A program made the position numbers and the translations under genes. Below are positions 31,631 through 44,900 of a stretch of DNA of 64,000 nt, piece by piece (the stretch's first letter is position 1; every line of letters starts with the position of its first letter). The DNA comes from Maniola hyperantus (Eukaryota > Arthropoda > Insecta > Lepidoptera > Nymphalidae). The stretch spans positions 5,208,001 through 5,272,000 of the forward strand of contig NC_048556.1 of assembly GCF_902806685.2 (NCBI RefSeq). The letters are read 5' to 3'. Below the pieces are notes generated by a model. It did not search any database, was not told the origin of the DNA, and saw only the letters and a list, made by a program, of their open reading frames with translations.

Positions 31631-32340
31631 TGGTAGGTAGGTAGGTAGGTATATAGATAGGTAGGTATGCGAAGACGAGACCAGACTGGAGAGCAGTGTT
31701 TTATAACCTGATTCAGCTTTGGGAACTGGGGTAGGTTACACAGACTTTAATCAAGTTAAGTCTCGTCAAGTCCTCTGGGCAACACTAATAACCTAGGACT
31801 GTCTGGACAAAGACGGGCCAAACCTAATGCGTCATTATACCGGTGTTTTGGTTGTTGCGCTCCGCTGCTTACTATAAGTATAGTTACACGCACCTATATC
31901 TAATCTAAATACCTATGTACCTTCATGGTAAAAGTGAATCTTTTAGGCAAGCGCGCTCCAACCTAGACCTCGTCATTGCTTTTTAACCGACTTCAAAGAA
32001 AGGAGGTTCTCAATTCGACTATATGTTTTATTTATTAAGCATGGTTGTCGTCATGCGTAAGTGCTATCTCGCAATAAAAAAGTTACAGACGCAGTTGAGT
32101 AGGTAGGTACCAGATTATTGAACTGTACCTACCTACAGGTACCTTTGAGTTTGAGGTGCATGTACCTACTTACCGGTCTGGCCTGATATTTTATCATTTC
32201 AATCTAGTTTGAAACCACCGAAGCAGTCCAAACAGTCGAGCTTCTAACTATGACCTCATGAGCTGACAGATAGGTTTGACCTTTGTTTCTACAAAAACCT
32301 TGATTCTAAAAAATTCGCACCTACCTACGCAGTTAGCAAC
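31630..32340. other. Intergenic with (GTAG/GGTA)n runs
   Basis: A GGTAGGTAGGTA microsatellite lies at 31633-31665. A short piece GGCAAGCGCGCTCCAACCTA at 31948 recalls the 'CGCTTGACCACAA' repeat inverted. No gene. Confidence 0.4.
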
Positions 32341-32358
32341 TCTATCTACTTAGGTTTT

Positions 32359-32521
32359 TATAGTCCGCGACAGATCGAGATGGCAATCGGGGAGGGAACG
32401 CCCCGCACACTCGCACGCCCCCGCGTTAGCCCGGTGCGGATGAGCGCAGCTGACATGTGGGTGTGCGGGGCGTCCCCCCGACTCACACCCCGATTGCCAT
32501 CTCGACCTATCGCGTACTATA
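32359..32521. mobile_element. GC-rich palindromic MITE, copy c (most complete)
   Basis: TATAGTCCGCGACAGATCGA at the left and TCGACCTATCGCGTACTATA at the right, with GGCAATCGGGG/CCCCGATTGCC within. It defines the family ends. Confidence 0.8.
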
Positions 32522-32805
32522 ATTATGTGTGTCATGGCAATCGTCACCACCTGCAAAGCATCTAAGTACCTATACAAACCTACTCGACAAAAATTCTTAC
32601 TAACTTAAATTTTTACAATTTGGACAGCAAATCGTGGGACGCTGTTACAAAAATTGTTGTTGAATGCTCGATGCTCTCTACATGATTCGTAGCTTTTGTT
32701 TTATGGCTTTCTTCGATGACTAAAAAGTCCCAAGTAGGTACTTAGGTGTTAGTTATTAAGTACCTATTGTACTTATTCAGTAGGCTCTGTTTCTATCTAA
32801 GCTTC

Positions 32806-32880
32806 AATAAATACGCAGAGAAACTTTCAGCTTTTATAAAATGACAAAGTTCTGGCACGCGCTAGCTCTCCCTAGAAGAT
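32806..32880 (+). repeat. Single arm of the inverted-repeat element at 13562-14150
   Basis: AGAGAAACTTTCAGCTTTTA and TAAAATGACAAAGTTCTGGC match the right arm of that element. Confidence 0.55.
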
Positions 32881-33117
32881 AAGTTTTACAAATAGATGGG
32901 TTCTAGGTAGGTATATTTTGCGCAATTCTGCTTAGAGAATGGGTGCAGCCGCGGACACATGCCACTGCACAGTGGGTAATCCATAAAAAAACATATTCTA
33001 CCTTACTTATTTGGCAATCACACCTTGACTTTTCGTTTTTGGTATACTACTGCATAACAGCCAATATTATGGACAACCTTAGAATAATAACACTAACCAA
33101 GTTTAAAGGTAAGTATT

Positions 33118-33241
33118 TATGGAAATGGGGTGGAGACGCCCCGCATACACGCACAGCTCGCGCGCTAACCCGGTGCGGGATAGCGCGGGTGCATATGGGG
33201 CGTCTCCCCGCCTCATACCCCGATTGTCATGTCGACCTGTC
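33118..33241. mobile_element. GC-rich palindromic MITE, copy d (left end lost)
   Basis: GGGGTGGAGACGCCCCGCAT pairs with GGGGCGTCTCCCCGCC. The right end CCCCGATTGTCATGTCGACC is retained. Confidence 0.7.
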
Positions 33242-33292
33242 TTTACGACATTTACTATCAAAAAAGAATTTTCCTAAAAAGATCGTATTTAA

Positions 33293-33560
33293 ATATGGGT
33301 GCAGCGGCCATCAGCGCCGAACAGGCCAAGAGGCGCAAATATGAAAACCTCGACGGGAGCTTCATATTCGTGCCTTTTGGTGTGGACTGTGGAGACCTTG
33401 CGCCCGCGGGGCATTGAGCTCTTTTTGAGGAAATTTCAAAAAGGGTTATCGGGTCAACCGGGGACCCGAGAGCAGCTACCTTGGTTAAAGAATTAGTTTA
33501 GCCATCCAAAGGGGTAATGCTGCCAGCATCTTGGGTACAATGCTTCGCTGCGGTGGTCTC
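33293..33560 (+). pseudogene. Non-LTR retrotransposon fragment, decayed
   Basis: The frame reads ISAEQAKRRKYENLDGSFIF and VPFGVD, then shifts to KRVIGSTGDPRA and IQRGNAAS-like sequence (AAAGGGGTAATGCTGCCAGC). This matches the conserved end of a reverse transcriptase common in insect LINEs. A stop and frameshifts disrupt it. Confidence 0.6.
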
Positions 33561-34017
33561 GATGAGTTTTACTTTAATTTATTTTAGTTTTAATTTTATT
33601 TTATTTTTTACTTTTAATTTAATCGAATTAGATGAGGCTAGCTTTAAGTTTCACTGTAATATTTTTATTTTCTGTTAGTAAACTATATTATTTATTTAAA
33701 TACAGAATTTAATGATTGTGCATTGAAGTTAATAAATCAAATTAAATATCTACCTATCTACAATCGACCAATTACGGCATTCGGCTTATCATACCAATGA
33801 AATCAGCCACAGTATTGATAAAGACATGCGTAAGGTACTTGGCGATAATAATTAGGTACTTATAGAATTCTAGATAAGAAGCCGTATGGTTATGCAATTA
33901 GGGCGTCGATCATTTTTAAACGACTTCATCTGATACATGTACCTAAGTAATACATCATTTTATTCTTAACACTAGACTAGATACTGTAGAATGTATATGA
34001 ATAGCTAAATATTCTAT

Positions 34018-34244
34018 CACTACACATATTATAAATGCCAAAGTGTGTTTGTTTGTTGGTTTATAGATTTGTCCTTCAATCACCTCGCAAAGAAGCATCG
34101 ACGGATCGACATGATTTTTTGCACGGGCATAGTTGAGACATGGAGAGTGACATAGGGTAGTTTTTATCCCGGAAAATCAATGAGTTCCCATGGGATTTTA
34201 AAAACCTAATTCCACGCGGACGAAGTCGCGGGCATCAGCTAGTA
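34018..34244 (+). mobile_element. Helitron-like element, family H1
   Basis: Starts CACATATTATAAATGCCAAA, contains GTTTGTTTGTTGGTTT and ends GTCGCGGGCATCAGCTAGTA. Confidence 0.65.
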
Positions 34245-34249
34245 ATAAT

Positions 34250-35560
34250 AATAACTCATTGATACACAGACCGCCAGAACAAATTTTGTGGAAGTCGTTC
34301 GTTCAAAATACGCTCAAACTATGCTTCATGCTACAAAGTAGATTTATCTCGTAAAGAAGTCTTTGTCTAAAAATAAGTCGGGAGTGATAACCCGCGCTCC
34401 AATTCCGAATTAAGATTTCCTGTAATATACTTACTTTTCAGATATCAAAGGAGATAGAACACGGTCATAAAAATATTGGGAAGTTCTTTGAAAGTTTGAA
34501 TGAATTTGTATTTTTTGTTGGTTTTAGTGAATTTGACGTTAGGAAATAGGAAAACCATAGTAAGAAAAATTCTTCGATGAAAAATTTAAAAAATATGTCA
34601 CCATCTACTACGAAATACTCAAAAAATCTTTTTAAAAAATCTAGAAACACTACACATACCTAATATATTCTCTATAGTCTAAGCTACACACTACAGCTTA
34701 CTCACACCTAATTTACAGCTTCGCTCGCAGTAGTATTTTTACGTAATTAGGATGTTAAAATAGATTTTTTTTCTCTTTACTGTAAATGTTTTTGGTACAA
34801 ATAATTAAAAAAAGTCCCTAAGCATGGTAAATAAAACACCTTGATAATAAAAAATGTACTACTTTATTTCATCATAAATATAAAATTAAAAATAAATTAT
34901 CATCACATAAGCTTACAAATTAAATATTACATTCCTTGTAACACTGTACAACACTGATAAATAGTTTCAAGAGGATTTCTAATAGCGATCGGGGGTTGTA
35001 GTCTTGTAGATCATAGATAAATGACGCATAAAAATATTACGTCATCGCTCAATAATCTGATTGGTCTGCTGGTTCTCCAACTCCGCACCGCTTTAGTTTT
35101 GGTGGACAAGCACCCTTTACGTCGCCATTCGGAAAGGTGTGATGGTTTGAGTCATACAAATTAATGTATTTTTAATGACCATTATGAGTTTATATTTTAA
35201 TTAATCTTTGTTTCTTAACAACAAAGTAATTAATTTGTGTGTCGATTGTGTGACTCGTTTTATTCAATCCATCACATTTATACAATGTAGGTTAGGACAC
35301 GCGTCAAATCGTTTTTAAATATGCATTTAAAATCGCCGGTATACAGCCCGCAACTTGCTCTTTTTAACTGAAAGATCATAACAATAATAACTTAGAACTA
35401 AAATAAATACATTTAAATTCAAAACTAGCTTCAGTTTAGGAAAGACAGCTGGTTTGGAATGCCCAAAATGTTCGTATCTAATGTTGAACAAAAATGTTTC
35501 GTGCGAGTAGATTGGGTGTCAATCACAGAAATATGCCAAGGCACACGAATTTCCGCCGTT
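34250..35560. other. Region downstream of Rlip, no gene seen
   Basis: AT-rich. A plus-strand TTTATT near 34862 would give an AATAAA for a minus-strand transcript, but it lies far from the Rlip stop. The segment 35455-35580 (ATGTTTCGTGCGAGTAGATT) resembles part of the 54340-54830 repeat. Confidence 0.35.
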
Positions 35561-35571
35561 CAGTAGGTCGA

Positions 35572-35755
35572 TGCTGGAAAACCTGTATCAATCATTATTA
35601 CAATCGCAATTGTTGTGATTATGGCTGAATTTATGGTATTCTGGTAGCAACAATGCATTGTAGCAAATAGTGAGCGAGTGTTGGCCTATCAGAAGTGATT
35701 GCGATCGTCACACTGTAGCTGTCATTTCACCGTAATCGAGCCGCCGTTGTAGTAG
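35572..35755 (-). repeat. Inverted copy of the repeat at 14651-14825
   Basis: CAACAATGCATTGTAGCAAA, GATTGCGATCGTCACACTGT and AACCTGTATCAATCATTATT match the complement of that copy. Confidence 0.6.
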
Positions 35756-35774
35756 AACGGTAAAGAGACATTGT

Positions 35775-35929
35775 GGCTAATTCCTTTGTACACAATCTCT
35801 AAACTAAACTAAAATATCACGTCTAAATCTATTGCTATCCCTTTCATAATGTTGCTTGCGGAAAAGGAAAGCACTAGATTTAGACCTGTTAATTTAGTTT
35901 AGTTTAGAGATTGTGTACTAGAGAATCGG
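35775..35929. mobile_element. Palindromic MITE beside the Rlip stop codon
   Basis: GTACACAATCTCTAAACTAA at 35788 is perfectly inverted at 35899-35918. The pairing extends outward imperfectly. A degenerate end recurs at 41415-41462. It ends 15 bp from the Rlip stop, so it lies in the 3' UTR. Confidence 0.75.
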
Positions 35930-35943
35930 CCCCAATGTTCTGT

Positions 35944-38900
35944 TTAAGACTTAGACATGATCTCTTTCATTGCCAGCTCAATCTTTAGCTGAATACACGC
36001 GACCCGCTCTTGGAAGATCTGATTGACTAAATTCAGTCTCTTCTGCTCGAGCAAGGCGTTTTCTTTCAACAACTTCTGTTTCAACTCTTGTTCCTCGGGC
36101 GTAAAGTTCTCTTTATTTTCCTTACATTGAATATTACCTTCTTGTTTATTTTTTAACGCCACATGACTTCTCAGTTTTACTATTTCGAATTGTTCTGAAT
36201 TTATTTTTGCTTGAAGCAAGGATTTTAATTGCAAATACTCGGCATTCTCTAATTGTAGTCTTAAAACTTTGAGTTCTTTTTCTGTAAATTTCGGTTTTTC
36301 GACAACCTTTTCTGTGTTATCAGTTTCATCTTTAGCTTCAGTGAGATTAAAATCGAAATTGTCTTCGAATTCTACGGGGAATGTTAGGTCTGTGTTTGGG
36401 GATTCTTGTAACTCTTGAAATGGTTCATTTACTGCTAAGGGTATATCTGTTTCTATTGGAGCTGCACTAGTATTACTGACAATACTAGTATTACTGACAA
36501 TACTAGTATTACTAACAATACTAGTATTGCTTATTACACAAGTATTATTAGTTGCTAATTCTATGGATTTCGGTGGTACGTCAATAGGTTGTGAGTTTCG
36601 TCGGCTTGATTTGTCGTCCTGTTTTTCGTCAGTTAATTGTGGAAGCGTTTGGTTAGCTGTGGGCACTGCGTTAGGTTCAACTGATTTTTGAACCGATCGA
36701 AGCTTCCTCTGCAAAGAAATTTAAAAGATCAATAGACTTAAAAATTCGGATGCTAAAGACCGGGGACTATGCTAAGTCAAAAAAATAAAAACATCCTGTT
36801 ATTTACCTTAAGTTGCGTGACGATGCGTTGCGCCTCCCACAGCTGCTGGTCTCTAGTCGCGGTAATGAAGCCGGCGTGCATCTCCGCGTGTATTTGACTC
36901 AGCAAGGACTCTTGTTTGCGCAACTCTTCGCTGATTTCGTTCGCAGTTTCGGGGAAGTCGTTGGGAATCGACAGAAGAGGCGGGACATACCTGTAAATAC
37001 AAACGTAGGTGAATATAACATAAATAGAAAAACAAACAAAATCTAAATATTTATGAAAGCATTTCGACAGTAACTGCTGAACTCCCTTTCAGCATCAGTT
37101 TTCTCTTCTAAATTTAATTATGGGTACCTTCAAGTCAGAGTAAATAGTAAAGATGGGCGTTATTGGCTATTTACGGCAACGGTTAATCAACAGTTACTTA
37201 GTTTCAATACTGATATTGTTAACCGTTGCCGAATATCGGTATCAGAGTTGTGTTTCAACTAATTTAATATGCGCAACGCGCAGCGGTTTCCGTAGTAGTA
37301 ACTAAGCTAGCTGCCGTATCAATACCGTCTGTATAGCTAGCGCGCGCATATTCACTAAAATAAAACCAATTTTACTTTCATGAATATCGTGAAGTAATCA
37401 CAACTTTAAGTTCATAGCAGTAAAGTTTAATTTGATCATAGGTCAAACTATAGTGGACGCCTGCACGAATAGTTTGCCACAGTCCAGTTAACCAAAAACA
37501 TTTCATGAAGATTGATAAACCAAAGAGGACCTTATCTCTATTAGTCTAAGGCTAACTGTATTTAGATTGACAGATCAAAGTGTAATGGACAAGTACTTGT
37601 ACAGTTAAGCCTTAGCGTAATAGAGATAAGGTCGGCTTTGGTTTACCAAGTTCTTAGTTACTAAGCCGGTAGCCAATAACCGCTCCTTCTCAGCTTTCAG
37701 TGAAAGAAAGAAAGAGAAGGCATAATTATTGCGTTTCTAGTTACCAAAAAACCAAACAATGCATTGTCAGTTGCCAGTTGGCAGTGTTGCGTTGTCAGGT
37801 GGTTCGTCATAGATGATAACTGAAAACCGTTGCTAGCTACGACAATAACGCTACGGTACGCTATAGGCACGGCAGCGGTTTTCAGTTAAGTTAAGCTATA
37901 GCGGACACATGTCTAGTAAATAGGCATCTTCTAGGCAAGCGCGCTCCATCTTAGGCTGCATCGTCACTTGCAACTTGCCTTTACGTATTTTGGAAGACCA
38001 TCTATTTATTAATCCCTGAGAAATAATTTATTTTTGACAAAGGCAAATACCCAATTCTATGACCTAGGAAGTTTTGCAGATTTACGCAGATCAGTCTGCA
38101 ACTGCCGACCGACTGCGTTCGGCGAACAGTTCTAGTACTGGCATGTAATGTAAACTGCACGCAGACTGTCGGGACAGTTGCGGTGCAGTAATATATTATG
38201 TTAACAGTATAAAAGACGAATCCAAATTGCAGCTAGCTTGCAGTCTAAGATCGAGATCTATAGAGCGCACTTTGTCTTTGCTCAAACTTAAGTTCCAGTT
38301 AACGATAGATTTATGTCAGCGATATAACGCTGCCTCGTTGTAAAAATGTTTGACCAAAGTCCAAGTAAGCTCTATAGATTTCAGCTTATATGCCGAGATT
38401 TTTGACCCTTAATCATTAACCGGCGAATACCGGTGGTCTACTCTACGTTGGTTATATCACGCTCAAGGGCTAACTTGTATCTGAGTAATAAAAAAAACTC
38501 ACTTAGTTAAACGGATTTCGGGGAAGAGCTTGTCTGCTTTGGTGATGAAGTAAGTGAGCAGGTTGAGGGACATGTTGAGCGCTGGGCCCATCGCAGTGGC
38601 TATAGTCTGAATGTTCGCGTGGTTCACCTGAAAACATTAAATTAACATCAAATCTTAGCAAAAAAGATTACCAAATAATTTTTGTAGGAAGCCAAGCCAA
38701 CGGTTCCCATTTATAAGGGCCACATACTAAATTATTCAAAAGTTTTACAAGCTTAATAAGTATACCTTGATAGATTAGATACTGAAGCTGTAAAGTAGAT
38801 ACTAAAGGTACAAGCACATTACTACGTAGGATTAGTTGTAACGCAATCTATCGTCGATGCACGCTCTAATTAGGAGATTGTCGCATCAGATAGCTTCTGC

Positions 38901-41900
38901 GCCTCAAAACACGTCATGGTGTTTTGAGTGTGCATATCTTCATATAAAATGAATGACACCGACCACCTTCTGATGGTCTGCTGTTTAGCGCCACCATGGT
39001 GGCTTTACTTTGCGGCTCCGCTATCGTATAATCCTATAGAGGCTTTATTTAGGCTCAGACATAATATATGGTGTCTGCCAATCCGCATTGGGCCAGTGTG
39101 GCAGACTATGGCCCAAACCCGTCTCCCTCTGAGAGGAGACCCGGCTCAGTAGTGGACCGGTAATGGGTTGATCATGATGATAATATATGGTTAAGAAGAG
39201 GTAGCATTACATCGCTGACATAAATCTTTATGGTTAAAAAGAGGTAGCGTTGCATCGCTGACATAAACCTATATGGTTAATACGAGGTAGCGTTACATTT
39301 CTGACATAAATCTATATGGTTAAAACGAGGTAGCGTTACATCGCTGACATAAACCTATATGGTTAATACGAGGTAGCGTTATATTTCTGACATAAATATA
39401 TATGGTTAAAACGAGGTAGCGTTACATCGCTGACATAAACCTATATGGTTAATACGAGGTAGCGTTATATTTCTGACATAAATCTATATGGTTAAAACGA
39501 GGTAGCGTTACATCGCTGACATAAACCTATATGGTTAATACGAGGTAGCGTAGCATCTCTGACATAAATCTATATGGTTAAAACGAGGTAGCATTACATC
39601 GCTGACATAAACCTATATGGTTAATACGAGGTAGCGTTACATTTCTGACATAAATCTATATGGTTAAAACGAGGTAGCGTTACATCGCTGACATAAACCT
39701 ATATGGTTAATACGAGGTAGCGTTACATTTCTGACATAAATCTATATGGTTAAAACGAGGTAGCGTTACATCTCTGACATAAACCTATATGGTTAATACG
39801 AGGTAGCGTTACATTTCTGACATAAATCTATATGGTTAAAACGAGGTAGCGTTACATCGCTGACATAAATCTATATGGTTAAAACGAGGTAGCGCTAGTT
39901 ACCTGTTCGTTGGCCACAACGCTTTCGAAGTGCCTCATGAGCCAGCCCAGTAGGCTGTGGTTGCAGGCGGGCAGTCTGCTGATCAGCGCCACCATGGTGG
40001 CTTCCCTTTGCGGCTCTGCTATCGCTGTTGCCTGCTCGAACTGCCCGTGCAGTTCTTGCGTTAGAATCGAGTCTGGGAGCTCACTGAAATTTAATAATTT
40101 TAACTCTATACTACTAACATAATATATATTTATAGTTTTTGCATTTTACGAAGACGAGTGGCTCATGCTTGTGTTTAAGTCGTATCGGTATAAGTAAGGT
40201 AGACTAAGGGCGTTTGTGCAGTGTGCACTCATCCGTATTCGGTTCGTATCCGTAATTCTTCGGAGTTGCCGTCATACAAATACGTAGTCGTTCGATCAGT
40301 ATTTTAACGGAATCCGTGATTTCACGGATCGTTGCACAGACGCCCTAAATGTGTGCGTTTGCGAGCGCTTACTCGCGACTGATTGGTCCGACATGCACGC
40401 ACACATGCGCCACGGAATTTTTACCTGATAAAACTCTTCAGCATAGCACAAGCGACGGGCACATCCCAGTGGTAGGGGAAGGTGGGGCCTCGATCAGTGA
40501 ACAGTTTGCGGAGTTGCTGCAACTTGATCTTATCCGGCTCCGTGCGGTATATTTGGTTGGACTTTAGACCGTGCGCCTGTAATGGAAACATATTAATTCA
40601 AATCACACTTATAAGAGAAAGTTTGCGTATTTGTATTGTATGTATGTGTATGTCCGCATCCGAGATATTCTGACGGATGACGGAGATATATCGGATGACG
40701 GAAGTAGGAAGTAGTGCGTAAGCTACCATACAAATAGTTGTATGACTAATTCGGACCGAAAATATTACGGACTCGGATCGGATCAGAGACCCCCCACTTT
40801 TTGGATGTAACATCCGCTATACCAACATAAGTGCTAAACACTAGCGTTCCGTAGTCAACAAAATAAACTTACTTGTAAGAAGTCAATGCTGTCGCGTACT
40901 ACCAGTGGTAGAGCAGTATCGTCGTGGCATCGCGAGCGCTCTACCGACTGCTGCAGAGGCACCCCGAATATTGGCAATGCCACTGCAAGAAAACGAATAA
41001 ATGGTACTGGTTCTGGGCACAACCTAATTTTAGAGTATTCGCATCCTCTTCTTACTAATGTAATATGAAAAGGACAGACGCAGTTTGACAGTTTTAAATT
41101 TAATTTTTAGATGATAAAACCCGTGATTTTAGCGCACAGTCGCGTGTCTACTGTTTAAATTTGTAGCGTGCACTAAAATTTTGAGTCTTTAAATGTTCAT
41201 GTTCTGTCCCTTTTTAGCATTGTTGAAAAGAAAAGGATGCAGATACTCGAAATTTAGTTTAGAGAAAGACAACGGAATCGGTGCCAATGTTCGTCCAAAG
41301 CTGAATACTTATGTGGTTTTACAAAAGATCTACTTTGCAATAATAAGACCTAAAAATCTTATAGATATTAAAACAGGTTTAAATTGAGTGTGAGGTTTAA
41401 TAATAAAACAAATAAAATAAAATTTTAGTTTAAGGATTGTGTACAATGGGATTAGCCAGACCTAGATGTCGCATCTTCATTAAATAGTATGTAAACCAAC
41501 CGTGTCTATTATTTAGGGTTTCGTACCTCAAGTACTTAAGTGAATTAGTACCTCAGTTCATGACTTACCATACCATATATACCATAAAATATTGTAAAAT
41601 CATAATTTCATGTCTTAATACGACAGGGAATCGCAAAAGCTACGAGACATCAAAACGAGTCAGTGATATTTTGTAAAGCTCCTGGGAGGAGGTATGACAT
41701 TCGTACCCGCAAAGTTATTACTTAATGGATTTTTCCTATGGGTTCGCGGTTATCGATTATTTTAAGGCACAGTCTAGCCTAGAAGAGAGTAAAGGATTTT
41801 GTCTATACCATGAAGCACCTAACTATGTAATGATAACTTCATTTTTACTACCCTTTAGGGCTTAGGCAATGGTCTGCAAACTATTGAAAGGGGATATTAT

Positions 41901-44900
41901 GTAAGAAATGTTTTTGTTAGCTATATCGGTAAATAAATTTTATAATATACAGGGTTACAGGAAAAGAGGACACGATCCCGTTAAGGGGTTATAGTACAGG
42001 ACATTAGCTATCAAACGACCCCTAAAGTGCTTATGCGAAAGTGTATCGTTTTCGAGTTATTCATTTTTTTCTTGGTAAAAGGGTGTTTGCCACTTTAAAA
42101 ATTAATAAAACCAAGGAACAAAGTATTTCAGCAGATTTTTTTATATTTCTTGCTAGTACATATCCTTGTTAATAATAAACAGTTATAAAACTAAAAAACT
42201 TCAAGCATTTTAAAATTACAGCCCAAAAACTGTACAAGTTTTCGATTTTTAAATTTAATTCTTTGAATAACTTGCAAATTTTCTGTAAAAATTACTATGG
42301 CACTTATCCTGCGGATTATTTTAAAAACATCTACGTTTCGTTCGGTATCCATTGGTACAAAAGAATTACAAAAAAATCATAAAATCAAGAAAAAATTACA
42401 CAACAAAGAGACAAGGTAGAAAATTCTAACAAATGCTATTGCCAAAGAATTAAATCAGAATCTATGTAAAAACGAGTTTAATGCAAAATCGTTAAAGATT
42501 ATTTTTAATGAGGTAAAAAGGTAATATAAAATCAGTCAAGTGCGAGTCGGGCTCGCACACGAAGGGTTCCGTACCTTCGTACAAGAAATAACAATTTTTA
42601 ATTTTTTTTTAATTTTTATGGCAGCCATTTTGTTATTTTTAGTATTTGTTGTTATAGCGGCCATATGGATGGCCATGGATTCAAATGTTTTAATATAATT
42701 AATTGAAAACTATAAAATACGTAGGTATGTTTACATTCCACCCCGCTATCTCAGCTAAAAACATTTTTACGATCCATCAAACGGTTGTGATTGTTGATGT
42801 TACTCCACCTTTAAAGATAACAATAAAATTGTCCTAAAATCCTACGTTTAGAGCCGGTTTCAATAAAATATATTATTCTGTTTAACATCATTTAACAGCT
42901 ATTAAATAGACCACAGTCTGAATAAAAAAAAGAGAACTTGAAAATACGTAAAAGTCCTACTATAGCTGCGATATCATGTCAGTTATAATATTTATGTTGC
43001 ATGAATAAATTTGTAGGCGCGCTAGACACGTACATCAGAAATAGGAAGGAGAATGACCGATAATTATTATTATTAATCCTCAGCCGACATCAGAACGTAT
43101 CAGAACGTAGTAATTAACCACTAGGTACTTTAATCAATGATCTTTACAATTAGTTCTCAGCACTTTAAACAACCTATTGGATGAGTCGGGATTTACTTTC
43201 TTAAAATGAACCAGGCAGCATATGTGAACTAACGATATTCTTGTGTTATCAAATTACATGGACTATCCTCAATTATTATCATGGAAACTCTCACGTATAG
43301 CACAGGGAAACTATCAACGCAAGGTAACGAGGTAAACCTAACCTAACCCTACCTAGGTCGCCTCCAACCACCCCTCACAGCGACCCCTCACCTCACTCTA
43401 ACCTAATCTCAACATCATCATCATCATCATCATCATCATCATAGCATCATCGCATCATGTGATTTGGGCACAATTGCTATTGCAGCCTCTGAATCAAATC
43501 ACTAGCCATTTCTTTATCTGATCATCTAAAGACAATCTACCACTGGTTCGGAATGCTACAGCCTACCGCGAGAAGAGCCAGCAAGAAACTCGCGTGGCGA
43601 CTAGCTCAATCACCAATCTCAACTTCATGAACACTCTTAAAATAATCATTGCATTGACACTCACTATCTAAACCAGATCATATTATTGACTCCTCTTTAC
43701 TAACTCGCAATATCACAATAGCTCTACCTTATCCACTCTATGCGCGTCTACGTACCGAATGCCATAGCATCGTGCGCTACGGCGCCTCGAACACTATTCA
43801 TCCAGGTATGCAATCGCCACACTATACCTACGCGAATCCCACTCAAGGGATCGCCAGCTCGTGCCCGGTTTCCTCGAAACCACCAGAATGCAAGCTATTC
43901 GATCTAATGGGAAACTCATTGTCTGATTACCCTACCTCTTGTGTAGGGTAGTGTCTACCCTACACAAGAGTCATCAATGATTCTTAACCAAACGGGTTAT
44001 ACGTTTCTAAAGCGGGTACTATCAAAGTTAACTGCAAATTACTATCACACTAAACTATCACTTTAAACTAATTATTATCTCAACTGCCGGTATATCTCCA
44101 ATTACACTCTAAATTACTAGCGTTTGCAGAAATAACCTTAACGGATGTCATTATAATAATCTATCCACTGGGCCAACCGTTAACTCACGAATTACTCTAA
44201 TATTCACCAATATAATTAATATTCCATATTCGTCTAACAACTACGCGAACATTATTAATAGTGCTTTGCAGACAAAGTCACCGGATAGCATTAAAGGTTA
44301 GAATTACTTTAAGGTTACGATTTAACACAAACATTCTACATTATCACAATCACAGAATTAAATATCACGATCATTATTATTCACGCTAAAAGCTACCTAT
44401 CTCGAATTACCTAAGCTAATCTGAATTCTAATAAAAAGGCTAGAGTGAATTATGAATCAGACAACCTACGCGTGTCTGTCAAAATCCAACTCTGCCGGCT
44501 AATCCAAGATGGCTTCTTTTCACAGAGTAAAGCTTCCATCATGCAACGTTTCTTTTCACGGAATCTATGACAGTAAAACCTATTATAACACTGACACGCC
44601 TACACGGCCATTCTGACATGCGACCGTCCACGGGAGCTAGTAAGTATCAAGCACAAACAATTTCCAATCGTCAGAACATCCGCTCGTCCATCCTGACGAT
44701 CAGCACAAGCACAAAAACTACATATTATAAAGCATGCATAACACAACCAAAGCATGTCACAACCAAATTACTTCGCAACCATAGCATGTCGCAACCATAA
44801 CATGTCACCGACGCATGTCACAACAAAAGCGTGCAACCTGGACAAGACGAGCACATCTCTTCAAGCAACCCATAAGAATCTGGCACGGACGACACTGTCC

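Noticed and set aside
32943..33344. 133-residue plus-strand frame
   Set aside because: Runs across a MITE and into a LINE fragment; composite without meaning.
39182..39894. CRISPR-like array
   Set aside because: Units are contiguous without unique spacers and lie in an animal intron; it is a simple satellite.
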